DNA from: Planctomycetota bacterium
GTDB taxonomy: Bacteria > Planctomycetota > Phycisphaerae > UBA1845 > UTPLA1
Assembly (NCBI GenBank): GCA_016712275.1
Contig: JADJRI010000019.1
Location: 48,899-112,898 of the forward strand
Direction: 5' to 3'
DNA: 64,000 bases
The notes beneath the pieces are model-generated. The model did no database searches. It saw only the letters and a list, made by a program, of their open reading frames with translations, and was not told the origin of the DNA. Shown here in pieces: positions 1 to 8,290 of this stretch (position 1 is the stretch's first letter; every line of letters begins with the position of its first letter). Both the position numbers and the translations under genes were made by a program.

Positions 1-699
1 ATCGTTTGAGGACTGAGATTCACCGCCAGCCAGCGAATTGATGGATGCTGGATCAGATGATTCCACAACAACGAGAATATTTCCCGGTTTCAGGTCGCGG
101 TGAATCACGCCACGCTGATGGGCATAGGCAATCGCGTCACAAACGCTACGGAAAAGACGCAGCTTCTCCTCAACCGAAAGGTCATTCCGCCTTGCATACT
201 CATTGAGGGGAAGCCCATCGACCAATTCCATCGTATAGAAAGCGCGACCGGCGGCATCTTCACCCGCCTCATAAATCGCTGCGATCGAGGGATGTTTCAA
301 CCGGGCCAGCGCGTGAGCCTCGCGCTGAAACATTTTGGCGATGCGGCCGTCGGACCCAAGGCCGGCGTGAAGAACCTTGATCGCAACGGCTCGACGCGGA
401 TTAAGCTGTTCCGCCTTGTACACAATTCCCATGCCGCCTCGGCCGATTTCGCGAGCGATCTTGTAAGAACCGATGTGCGTCGGTGGGGCGGGCCGGTCAG
501 AGGTGGGCCGGCTGATTCGACGGTTCATCACCTGACGAACGGGCTCAACAAATAGGTTGTTTTCGCGCACATCCTCAAGAACTCGATGGCACGCGTCGCA
601 GGAAGCAGCATGCGATTCGATAAACGTGGATTCGGGGCTGCCAAGTTCGCCGCTGACAAGCCGCTCGAAGTCCGTGATGTCGGGGCAGGCTGCGTTCAT
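1..699 (-). CDS. Serine/threonine protein kinase with zinc anti-sigma-like N-terminus (3' end outside window)
   Basis: The product would phosphorylate Ser/Thr residues of unknown targets. Reading leftward from ATG at 699, the first ~65 residues contain an H-x3-C-x2-C pattern (about residues 30-37), as in zf-HC2 anti-sigma domains. A Pro-rich linker and a kinase domain follow, with the glycine loop GRGGMGIV (about 86-93), VAIK with the ATP-binding Lys, and the catalytic loop HRDLKPGN (about 197-204). The frame runs off the left edge before DFG, so the C-terminus, often a membrane segment plus repeats in this family, is not visible. It lies 87 bases downstream of an ECF sigma gene on the same strand, the usual planctomycete sigma/kinase pair. 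No good Shine-Dalgarno precedes the ATG. The kinase assignment is certain; the regulatory link to the sigma factor is inference. Confidence 0.92.
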   Translation of the reverse strand, partial: MNAACPDITDFERLVSGELGSPESTFIESHAASCDACHRVLEDVRENNLFVEPVRQVMNRRISRPTSDRPAPPTHIGSYKIAREIGRGGMGIVYKAEQLNPRRAVAIKVLHAGLGSDGRIAKMFQREAHALARLKHPSIAAIYEAGEDAAGRAFYTMELVDGLPLNEYARRNDLSVEEKLRLFRSVCDAIAYAHQRGVIHRDLKPGNILVVVESSDPASINSLAGGESQSSND

Positions 700-786
700 G
701 TCGAAAAGCTACACTGGTAATCCAATCAGGCGCACATGTGACGCCAGTCATAGGCCGACATAAATGTGTGCCACATTTTGACTTGG

Positions 787-1380
787 TCAAATCATGCGGT
801 CGAATTCAGACCGTATCTCCCGCAACCGCTTGAGCACACGGTGCTTTGCGTTGTAAACCAGCTTCACATTCACGCCCAGCGTCTCAGCGGCCTGATTCGC
901 ATCCTGATTTTCACGAACAACCAGTTCAAAAGCACGAAACGTGATCGGCTCGACTTCGCGACGAACCTGGTCGAGACATTGCTCGAGAAGGGCTTGTTCC
1001 CATTCGCGATCCCATGTAAGCGACAAAGAGGCCTCATCGGCAATCGCAATTTGGGACAGCGAGCCAAGCTCGGACGACCCGGCGCGGATGTGACGGCGTG
1101 CGCCCTTTCGGCGCTCGTCCTGAGATTTGCGAAATGCGATTCCGAAAAGCCACTGGCTGAGCCGGCCCTTGGAGCGGTCATATTGCCCCTTGCGAAAAGA
1201 TTCCGCGAAGGCGGCCAGTGTTTCCTGTGCGACATCCTCGGCGTCAGTATCACCGAGACCGGTGGACAGGGCGAAGCGAAAGACCGGCAGACGAAATCGG
1301 TCGACAAACTGGCTCCAAGCGGCGCGATTATCGAAATCGCGAAGGCTTGAGAGAACGGTTGATGTTGTAATCCACTCCAT
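787..1380 (-). CDS. ECF-family RNA polymerase sigma factor
   Basis: This 197-residue protein has the two-domain layout of ECF sigma factors. Region 2 (about residues 20-85) carries the acidic DAEDVAQETL segment and the W-L-FGIA stretch. Region 4 (about 135-185) carries a helix-turn-helix in which AAETLGVNVKLVYNAKHRVL is the recognition helix area. Extended families with this spacing are abundant in Planctomycetota and usually sit next to Ser/Thr kinases, as here. It starts at ATG 1380 and precedes the kinase on the same strand, so the two are probably co-transcribed, and the kinase's zinc-finger N-terminus may bind this sigma factor (inference). The target promoters are unknown. Length is normal for the family. 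Confidence 0.93.
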   Translation of the reverse strand: MEWITTSTVLSSLRDFDNRAAWSQFVDRFRLPVFRFALSTGLGDTDAEDVAQETLAAFAESFRKGQYDRSKGRLSQWLFGIAFRKSQDERRKGARRHIRAGSSELGSLSQIAIADEASLSLTWDREWEQALLEQCLDQVRREVEPITFRAFELVVRENQDANQAAETLGVNVKLVYNAKHRVLKRLREIRSEFDRMI

Positions 1381-1659
1381 GGTTGCAAGATCGCTCTATC
1401 CGGCTTTCCGCGTTCGGTTTGCAGGTAAGCCCATATGTCACATTGTACCCTGCCACCGACTGATATCGAAAACTGATCGCGATTTAATGGATGGTGCATA
1501 GCCAATTTGCAAAATGTCCTTAACGGGCCAATAACCCACCGGTTTGGAGTTCACCGAATTTCACGGACCTCGGCGAAATTTGCTTGAATTTTCTCGGACA
1601 CTATGGAAAATTAACTTGGCGGGTGTTAATACGTTGAGTCAAGTCTGGAGAAGCCACGG

Positions 1660-2667
1660 ATGGCCAGAAATAATAAGAACGATCGTAAGAAGCAGAAACG
1701 CGCGGAAAAAAAGCGGCTCATTAGAATTCAATCCGCCAGTCCATACAAACAAGCCGGCCGATTTGGTGAGGTCGAAGCGTGCTACATCAATGCCGCATGG
1801 AAGTCGGACGGCATCGCCTCGATCCATGTACTGCGCCGCAATCCCAATGGCGGTTTCTTGTTGGGACGATATCTCGTGGACATTTTTTGCCTTGGGCTGA
1901 AGGCAGCGCGTGTGGAAAAAGACTATACCATGGAGGAATTTCGTAGGAATGTACTGGAGGGCGCACCGGCCGAAGTCGAGCTTGCCCGAAGGCTGGTGGC
2001 TGGCGGCATTCGTTTTGCCCGGGTACACCATTTCAAGCTGCCGGCACATTACGATCGTTATGTGTCGTTATTGGGCGACCTCGGTGAAATCGATGCAGCC
2101 GACGTTTCTGATTTTGGCGTGAATGGAAAGCTCCGATTCATTGGCGAATTAGATGAGCTTGGCCGGCGACTTATCGGGGTAAGCCCGAAAGAATTCATTT
2201 CAAGGCAGGATGTTGAATATATCGCGATGATGGGAAAATCGGAGTTGGGGGATTCTGAGCTTCGAGGCAACTCCGACGTAGAATCCGAATTTGGCAAGGA
2301 GGCGGAAGATTTCTTTGACGCAGTTGCAGAAGCGGCCGAGGATATCGCCGCAGAAGTTGAAGAGTGGTGTAAAGCCAACGGACGATTACCCAGCCCGTTT
2401 CTCCAGAACGCGGCTGAAGTCGTTTTGACGAGCGGCTATATTGCCCGTGAAGAGGACTCTCCCAGAATCGACTTTAATCGACGAGTGACGGAACTCATCA
2501 ACCAATCCATGGAATCGCTCCCTTTTTACTTGCGCGCGGAGGCAGATTCGGCCGTTGAGCAATTGCAACTTTTCCTGAGCAGCAAGGCTGCTACGGTGGT
2601 CAGCGATGCAAAGTCGCAAGACAAAGGGCGGCTGCGCTATGTTGAGTCGGACATGTATCAGAAGTAA
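1660..2667 (+). CDS. Conserved hypothetical protein with basic N-terminus
   Basis: A 335-residue protein of unknown function. The first ~25 residues are very Lys/Arg rich. Next comes a compact domain with the pattern W-x3-GIASI-x-VLR-x-NPNGG-x4-RYLVD-x2-CLGLK (about residues 46-80), which I associate with uncharacterised bacterial proteins often found with SEC-C motifs; no SEC-C motif is present here. Residues about 185-240 are strongly acidic (EAEDFFDAVAEAAEDIAAEV), and the C-terminal third is predicted helical. No signal peptide or membrane segment is visible, so it is probably cytoplasmic. Its GC is a little lower than that of the flanking genes. It stands alone, about 280 bases from the divergent sigma gene. 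No function is proposed. Confidence 0.8.
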   Translation: MARNNKNDRKKQKRAEKKRLIRIQSASPYKQAGRFGEVEACYINAAWKSDGIASIHVLRRNPNGGFLLGRYLVDIFCLGLKAARVEKDYTMEEFRRNVLEGAPAEVELARRLVAGGIRFARVHHFKLPAHYDRYVSLLGDLGEIDAADVSDFGVNGKLRFIGELDELGRRLIGVSPKEFISRQDVEYIAMMGKSELGDSELRGNSDVESEFGKEAEDFFDAVAEAAEDIAAEVEEWCKANGRLPSPFLQNAAEVVLTSGYIAREEDSPRIDFNRRVTELINQSMESLPFYLRAEADSAVEQLQLFLSSKAATVVSDAKSQDKGRLRYVESDMYQK

Positions 2668-2730
2668 CACGACTGGCGATTTGAAATGGCGTTTTTGGGG
2701 AGCATCGTCAAACCAGTGGGAGCGTGCCAA

Positions 2731-3237
2731 ATGCCTGAGGCCAATGACAAGCGAACACGGCGGAAATTTCTTCAAGACGGTGGCACGGCTGCGGCAGTCA
2801 TAGCCGCCGTCACTGCTCCTGCGCTTTTGTCGGCCGCCGAGCCGGAAACGCGACGATCTACGAAGAATCGCAAGAAGATCATTGGCGGCAGCCCAAGTCC
2901 TGCATATTCGCGTGCGGTAAGGTTTGGAGATATGGTCTTTGTGGCCGGATGTGTGGGCGTCGATAAGAACGGCAAGATCCAGGACGATTTTGAAACGCAG
3001 GCGGGGCAGACGCTCCTGAATCTCAAGGAATCCATCGAGCGAAGCGGATCATCGATCCAGAATGTACTCAAGTGTACATGTTTTCTGAAAGACTACGCGA
3101 ATTTTGCGACGTTTAACAAGGTGTACCTGAAATTCTTTCCGAAGGATCCGCCAGCGCGATCGACCGTGGTCGTCAAGGACTTTGTGGTGGTGGGGGCGAA
3201 GCTGGAAGTCGACTGCGTTTGCTGTATCGATTCCTGA
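2731..3237 (+). CDS. RidA/YjgF-family protein with Tat-type signal peptide
   Basis: RidA proteins hydrolyse reactive enamine/imine intermediates. The C-terminal ~125 residues match the fold: PSPAYSRAVRFGDMVFVAG near the start, then Q-x-LLN-x-KE and NVLKCTCFL, and the PPARSTVVV segment with the conserved active-site Arg. The ATG at 2731 is preferred over the in-frame ATG at 2686 because it has GGGAG about 9 bases upstream and begins a twin-arginine leader (TRRKFLQ followed by an Ala-rich hydrophobic stretch ending near SAAE). That predicts folded export, which is unusual for a normally cytosolic family. The gene lies just downstream of the unknown gene ending at 2667 and converges on the hydrolase gene at 3273. 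Family assignment is firm; export is inferred from the leader. Confidence 0.88.
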   Translation: MPEANDKRTRRKFLQDGGTAAAVIAAVTAPALLSAAEPETRRSTKNRKKIIGGSPSPAYSRAVRFGDMVFVAGCVGVDKNGKIQDDFETQAGQTLLNLKESIERSGSSIQNVLKCTCFLKDYANFATFNKVYLKFFPKDPPARSTVVVKDFVVVGAKLEVDCVCCIDS

Positions 3238-3272
3238 TCGCCGTGATTAACCATCGATTGTGAATGCGATCT

Positions 3273-4466
3273 TCAGGGGCTGCTTGATTTCAAATACAGG
3301 GCTTGCAGCTTCTGAATGGTCCTTTGGCAAGCCTTGACCGCCGGTTCGGAACCGGCGTTGGTGGCGACAAGAAGCGCGGTGTTCTTTTTCGGGGCGAGAA
3401 TCACCATGGCATACCAGCGGCCGTTGGAGCCGTCGTGTGCGAACATTTTGCCATCGGCCCAAACACGGTCGGCCTGAATCCATCCGAATCCGTATTCCTG
3501 CTTGAATGGATCGCTGTGCAACCTGTCGAATGACGCCTTGTTCAGGAGTCGCGGCTTGCCGCGCAGTGCATCGAGATGCAGTGCCGCATATTTGGCCCAG
3601 TCGCCGAGTGATGCGTGCGCCGTACCGGCGGGACCGATGACGGCCGGATTGTCCGATCCCGGGCCGGGTTTTACAGGCGAGTGCCAGGTAATCAATTTGT
3701 TATGCCCACGGGGTTGATCGATCTTGTTGGCGCTGCCCGGCGCGCCGAAGCCGGCTGAAGACATCCCGAGCGGCTCGAACAAGTGCTTTTTCATCAGCAC
3801 TTCGTATGGCTCGGCCATCACGGCTTCACACATGGCGCCGGCGATGGCAAATCCGTAGTTCGAGTAAGCGTAGGCAGAGCCGGGAGGGGTCGCCGGTTCG
3901 CGGCTGAGAACAATGGAGACCAACTCTCGCCGTTGAAGTTGCATGTCGCCCTGAAGCGACATGATCTGCGGGAAAAGGATCAAATCCGGAACGTGGTCAT
4001 CCGGCAAACCGCTACGGTGGCAAAGCAGTTGTTCGAGTGTGACGGGGTGGAACTTCGGATTGATTTTGTCTTTCAGGCTGGAGAATACACCGCCGATGGT
4101 CGAATCCCACTTGAGTTTCCCCTGTTCGACCAGAATCGCGCAAAGGGTAGCGGTCATGGATTTGGTGCAAGAGCCGAGGTGAAACCGGTCGTCGGGTGTG
4201 ACGCGCGGACCCTTCTTGCCGGCGCGAAAGCCAACGGCGGTAATGTCGATCACTTGGCCATCGCGCAGAACTGCGGCGGCCAGGGCGGGGATGCCTTGGC
4301 GCGACCGAATTTTTTCGAGGGCGATGGAGAGGTCGTTGGCGTCGGCCGGCGCAGTCGTCGTCTGTTTCTCATCCGGTTTGATTGTTATGGCGTGTGCCCC
4401 GGCCATCGGATGCATAAAGAATGTCGGTAACAAACTTGCGATGAGTGCGAACCATGGCTTACGCAT
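3273..4466 (-). CDS. Exported serine hydrolase of the beta-lactamase/transpeptidase fold (class C-like)
   Basis: A 397-residue protein with a signal peptide (hydrophobic residues about 5-26, ending AGAHA). It carries the class C/esterase family motifs: S-C-T-K (about 99-102) with the nucleophile Ser and Lys, Y-S-N (about 201-203), and an HDG-SNG segment near the C-terminus in place of KTG. Members include beta-lactamases, D-aminopeptidases, esterases and PBP-like enzymes, and the substrate cannot be read from the sequence. The ATG at 4466 was chosen over an in-frame ATG 48 bases upstream because AGGGAA precedes it at suitable spacing and it opens the signal peptide directly. It converges with the RidA gene. 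A role in envelope or antibiotic biology is possible but unproven. Confidence 0.9.
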   Translation of the reverse strand: MRKPWFALIASLLPTFFMHPMAGAHAITIKPDEKQTTTAPADANDLSIALEKIRSRQGIPALAAAVLRDGQVIDITAVGFRAGKKGPRVTPDDRFHLGSCTKSMTATLCAILVEQGKLKWDSTIGGVFSSLKDKINPKFHPVTLEQLLCHRSGLPDDHVPDLILFPQIMSLQGDMQLQRRELVSIVLSREPATPPGSAYAYSNYGFAIAGAMCEAVMAEPYEVLMKKHLFEPLGMSSAGFGAPGSANKIDQPRGHNKLITWHSPVKPGPGSDNPAVIGPAGTAHASLGDWAKYAALHLDALRGKPRLLNKASFDRLHSDPFKQEYGFGWIQADRVWADGKMFAHDGSNGRWYAMVILAPKKNTALLVATNAGSEPAVKACQRTIQKLQALYLKSSSP

Positions 4467-4752
4467 GTCGTATTCCCTGTGTGGCCCTGATGCATACATC
4501 GTAGGCGATTTCAACAGTTCACGCTTGAGAAATGGACCGGGGTGGTATGCGCCACAGCAAAGCGATTGGCGATTACGCCACTAATCTGCAACCGCCTCGG
4601 GAAAACTGTGTCGCATTGAACTTGCCCGGTGCCCATTATCGCGGCGGGGTTGCCGTACATGGACGCGCGCGAGATCATGGGCCTTCGATATTCAATGATG
4701 GATCGCGTCAATTTGCTTGGGTTGGATGAAATAAGCGGCAAACGGAGTCAGC

Positions 4753-5088
4753 ATGAATTACTACGAAATCTGGTTCAATCTGGCGGACAGCCACAAGGAT
4801 CTGGAATTCGCGGAAAACCTGCAAGCCTATTTGGGTTGGCTGCAATCGAATGGCAAAATCGCATCGTGGCGTTTGTCGCGGCGAAAGTTCGGCTTCGGGC
4901 CGCCGGAGCTGGGCGAATTCCATGTGACGATTTCCTGCGAGACGCTGACGCAATTGGATGAGGCGTTTGCCGTGGTGGCGCCGCGAAGCGGTGAGTTGGA
5001 AAAACTGCACGCGCGCGTCTATTCCATGGTGACGGATTTTCGGGCGGGCCTCTATCGGGATTTTCCGGATGAGCAGCGCAAGCGATAA
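4753..5088 (+). CDS. Small conserved protein, DUF6614-like
   Basis: A 111-residue soluble protein. It shows the pattern YYEIWFNL at the start, DLEFAENLQAYLG (about 17-29), SWRLSRRKFGFGP (about 38-50) and GEFHVTISCETL, ending with FRAGLYRDFPD. I recall this pattern from the DUF6614 family, named from memory. The fold is probably a ferredoxin-like alpha/beta sandwich. No catalytic motif is evident. It is a single gene; the 286 bases between it and the divergent hydrolase gene contain nothing else that I recognise. Function unknown. Confidence 0.78.
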   Translation: MNYYEIWFNLADSHKDLEFAENLQAYLGWLQSNGKIASWRLSRRKFGFGPPELGEFHVTISCETLTQLDEAFAVVAPRSGELEKLHARVYSMVTDFRAGLYRDFPDEQRKR

Positions 5089-5310
5089 GAAGGCCGTGAA
5101 TTCCTGAGAATCCGGCAGCTTTGGTTTGAATCGCCCCGGGGTTGCGAATTTTGGTACTGTTTGAAGGAATTGAAGTACGAAATTTCCTGAAACTTGCACG
5201 GGCCGGAGGCCCATGCTCCCCAGTCTACTCCGTTACCCGGTGCAGGGGTCATTTACGTCGCCGGGACCTTTTTTGCTTCATCCTATTCCTCATCGGCGGT
5301 TTCCTTGTGT

Positions 5311-5316
5311 TATAAT
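5311..5316 (+). promoter_or_regulatory. Candidate -10 element upstream of the HPPD gene
   Basis: A perfect TATAAT lies 64 bases before the ATG at 5380. No good TTGACA match occurs at 16-18 bases spacing (the region reads TTCCTC), so this is a partial sigma-70-type signal. The homogentisate dioxygenase gene has an equally perfect TATAAT about 44 bases before its ATG. No operator shared by the two was recognised. Confidence 0.4.
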
Positions 5317-5379
5317 GCAGCTTCGATTCGAAGCGGCCGCCCCGTCGGCGCTGCTCTCGATTCCTTGGAGCTTTGACCC

Positions 5380-6374
5380 ATGACCACAACGACACAAAAG
5401 CCGAATACAGCCACGCCCGTGAAAGCCGAGGATTTTCTACCGTTGGAAGGCATCGATCATCTCGAATTCTATGTCGGCAATGCCTTTCAGGCGGCGCACT
5501 TTTACCGCCACATGTTCGGCTTCAACATCGTCGGCTACCGGGGTTTGGAGACGGGCGACCGCGAGACGGCCAGTTACGTCATCGAACAGGGCAAGGTTCG
5601 ATTCGTTCTGACCAGCGCCTTGGGCCCGGATCACGAGGTGTCGCGCCATTGTCAGTTGCACGGCGACGGCGCAAAGGCGATCGCCTTCCGCGTCCGCGAT
5701 GTTGAAAAATCGATTGCGGAAGTCAAGAAGCGCGGCGCGACGATCGTGCAGCAGCCCACCGTGATGAAGGATGCCGACGGCGAATTGCATGTCGCTTCGA
5801 TTCGGGCATATGGCGAGACGGTCCTGCGTTTCGTCGGTCGAGAGAATTACAAGGGGGTCTTCGTGCCTGGGTATTCCCGGATGACGACATCAGCACTGAA
5901 TACAGCGCGCTCATGTCGAAGGTCATGCAGAACGGCAGCGGAAAAATCAAGTTTCCGATCAACGAGCCGGCCGAAGGAAAAAAGAAAAGCCAGATCGAGG
6001 AGTATCTGGATTTCTATCGCGGGCCTGGCGTTCAACACATCGCGATCAATAGCGGCGACATCTGCAAAACGGTGCGGGCGCTGAAGGACAATGGCGTGCG
6101 GTTCCTCCGCGTACCGGAAACCTACTACGAAACGCTTGCGGCACGAATCGGCAAGATCGACGAAGACTACAAGGAGCTTCAGGAACTCGGCGTGCTCGTT
6201 GATCGCGACGAAGATGGCTACCTACTTCAGATTTTTACGCAGCCCGTGGAAGATCGGCCGACCCTGTTTTTCGAAATCATCGAGCGGCACGGCAGCCGCG
6301 GCTTTGGCGTGGGCAATTTCAAGGCGCTGTTTACAAGCATTGAGGAAGAGCAGCGCCGGCGCGGGACGTTGTGA
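5380..6374 (+). pseudogene. hpd: 4-hydroxyphenylpyruvate dioxygenase, internal deletion plus frame change
   Basis: HPPD converts 4-hydroxyphenylpyruvate to homogentisate with a non-haem iron. The N-terminal half (IDHLEFYVGNAFQAAHFY through NYKGVFVPGY) is in one frame. The C-terminal half (DISTEYSALMSKVM, INEPAEGKKKSQIEEYL, GPGVQHIAI, YLLQIFTQPVEDRPTLFFE) is in another. The junction is near 5870. Compared with the family as I remember it, about 45 residues are absent there, including the segment with the first iron-ligand His (an IDH-x-VGNVE motif). The second His (QHIAI) and the Glu (FFEIIE) remain. The open length is about 332 codons against an expected ~375. As read, the product cannot bind iron normally. 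Either the gene is truly broken or the assembly lost about 135-140 bases. The homogentisate dioxygenase gene lies 6 kb downstream. Confidence 0.88.
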
Positions 6375-6552
6375 TTTCGGCGATTTCCGACGCATAACCC
6401 CGATTTCGGGTGTATGCTTTGTATAGGCGATCTTCTGCACAGCACAACATGCCATTCGGTGTGAGAATTGCGTTGGCGAGCCTCGAAGTGTTGGACCTCG
6501 CATTTGAGGGGTGCGACGACATGCTAATTTACCTCTGAGATGAGGAGTCGTC

Positions 6553-6568
6553 GGCACCGGACGGTGCC
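6553..6568. repeat. Small inverted repeat just before a start codon
   Basis: GGCACCG-GA-CGGTGCC forms a 7-bp stem with a 2-base spacer, ending 4 bases before the ATG at 6573. If it folds in the mRNA it would cover the ribosome-binding region of the beta-helix gene. A one-mismatch copy at 14773-14788 lies inside normal coding sequence and may be coincidence. Confidence 0.45.
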
Positions 6569-6572
6569 AGCC

Positions 6573-8216
6573 ATGCCAACGAACGTGATTTTTTCTGCGA
6601 TTCCATCCGGTTTCATTAAGTTTCTTGCACTATTCTTGGTTTCCTGCGGCCTGGGAGCGTCGCAATCTGTGGCTCAATCGACTTTCTATGTTGATGACAA
6701 TGCCCCCGGTGACCCGGCTCCTGGTGATCCCGGCTTGGGAGATGCCGCGGAAGATGGATCGGTTGCGCATCCCTTTGACTCAATTCAGGAAGCAATCATT
6801 GCCAGTGTAAGTGGCGATACAGTTGAAGTACTTGATGGTACTTACGGTGGCGATGGCAATACAGACCTTGATTTTGGCGGTCGTTTGATCACCCTTCGCA
6901 GCCGAAATGGGCCGGACAATTGCGGCAACTGCGGCGGCGACGCGCGGGCTTTCATTTTTCATACGGGTGAATCGTCGGCAGCCGTTGTGTCCGGATTCAC
7001 GATTCAAAATGGGCACGCACGTCTTTCAGGCCCCTTTGGAGGCGGCGAGGAGGATCGTCCCCCGGATGATTACGGAGGCGGCATTTATTCCTTTGACACC
7101 AGCGTCGTGATCGAGAATTGTGTTATCAGGGATTGTGAGGCCGAGCGAGACGGTGGCGGAATTTATCTAAGAAAAGGCTCTCCAACGATTCGCGGCTGCA
7201 CAATACAGAATAACAGCGCTGACCGCGCCGGGGCTGGAATTCGATCCGAAGAGTCAACGCCAACCATTGAGGGTTGCATGATCCTCAACAATGTGACCGG
7301 TGTCGAGGGAGGACGTGGTGCCGGCATTTCGTGTGACGGGGGTGCGGCGGTCGCAGACGGCTGCAACATCACCGACAATCGGGCAAGATTCGGCGGAGCC
7401 GCCGGCATCTTTCTTGGCGCCGGTGGTCGAATGATCGATTGCGTCGTTCATTCAAACTCGTGCGCGGATAATTCCGAGGGCGGCATCGGTTCGCGGGGCG
7501 ACGTCCGGTTGGAGCGGTGCAAAATCACTGAAAACAATGCAATCGACGGGGCCGGCGTTTTTCATGCAAGTGGCAGGTTAACCGTGGTGAACTGCATCAT
7601 CGCGCGTAATCGCGGCGTGAACCACTATGACGATGCGTCGGGCGCTGCGATTGAGTTTCGCGACCCTGTCGTCGTGATCAATTCCACGATCATGGACAAT
7701 GGAGCGGCTGCCAATGCCGGTTCGGGCGGCATCAGTCAGCTCGAAGGCGCGGGAGAGCACCTGACTATGGTCAACAGCATTGTCTGGGATCTGGATTCGG
7801 TCACGATTCCGACAGGTGCTTCGATCGAATACTCGTGCGTGATGGGCGGCTGGGAAGGCACGGGGAATATCGACAGCGATCCGAATTTTGTCGATGCGGA
7901 AGGCGGCGACTATCACCTGTTCGATGTTTCACCTTGCATCAATTCGGGATCAAATGATGTGCAAGGTCTGCCTGAAACGGACATCGACGGTGACAATCGC
8001 CTACAGGGCGGCAATGTTGACATGGGGGCATTTGAGTCGGCTTTCGCTTCTCCCGGCGTGCCATGTGACGAAGGTTGCACTTTCAAACTCGGCGAGTGGC
8101 TTGCGTCGCTTTGCGGACAGGGGATGGCTCAGTCGTTGACTGCCTGCGTCGTACTGGCTTGCGGCGGCATGCTGGCCCGGGCGCACCGACGGCGCCCTAG
8201 GAGCCCGTTGCCATGA
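6573..8216 (+). CDS. Secreted right-handed parallel beta-helix protein with C-terminal Cys-Gly/Arg-rich anchor
   Basis: A 547-residue exported protein. Residues about 10-35 form a signal peptide ending near SVAQS. FYVDDNAPGDP and DFGGRLITLRSRNGPDNC follow, typical of planctomycete pectate-lyase-like beta-helix proteins. Repeated coils read as G-x-G-x-NCV/IIRDC-x-A-x-x-x-GGGIY-type units from about residue 130 to 430, and the helix ends with DIDGDNRLQGGNVDMGAFE. The last ~40 residues contain a Cys-Gly pair, a hydrophobic stretch and an Arg cluster (AHRRRPR), resembling an envelope sorting tail. The substrate is unknown; such proteins bind or cleave polysaccharides or act as surface structure. 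ATG 6573 directly precedes the signal peptide, but no Shine-Dalgarno is visible and a hairpin occupies that position. Confidence 0.85.
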   Translation: MPTNVIFSAIPSGFIKFLALFLVSCGLGASQSVAQSTFYVDDNAPGDPAPGDPGLGDAAEDGSVAHPFDSIQEAIIASVSGDTVEVLDGTYGGDGNTDLDFGGRLITLRSRNGPDNCGNCGGDARAFIFHTGESSAAVVSGFTIQNGHARLSGPFGGGEEDRPPDDYGGGIYSFDTSVVIENCVIRDCEAERDGGGIYLRKGSPTIRGCTIQNNSADRAGAGIRSEESTPTIEGCMILNNVTGVEGGRGAGISCDGGAAVADGCNITDNRARFGGAAGIFLGAGGRMIDCVVHSNSCADNSEGGIGSRGDVRLERCKITENNAIDGAGVFHASGRLTVVNCIIARNRGVNHYDDASGAAIEFRDPVVVINSTIMDNGAAANAGSGGISQLEGAGEHLTMVNSIVWDLDSVTIPTGASIEYSCVMGGWEGTGNIDSDPNFVDAEGGDYHLFDVSPCINSGSNDVQGLPETDIDGDNRLQGGNVDMGAFESAFASPGVPCDEGCTFKLGEWLASLCGQGMAQSLTACVVLACGGMLARAHRRRPRSPLP

Positions 8217-8290
8217 CCTGTTTGTATTGACTTCTTTTCAGCGAAGCGCCTGACTGGTTCGTGGCTTGAACCGACACCGCGACGAACTCA

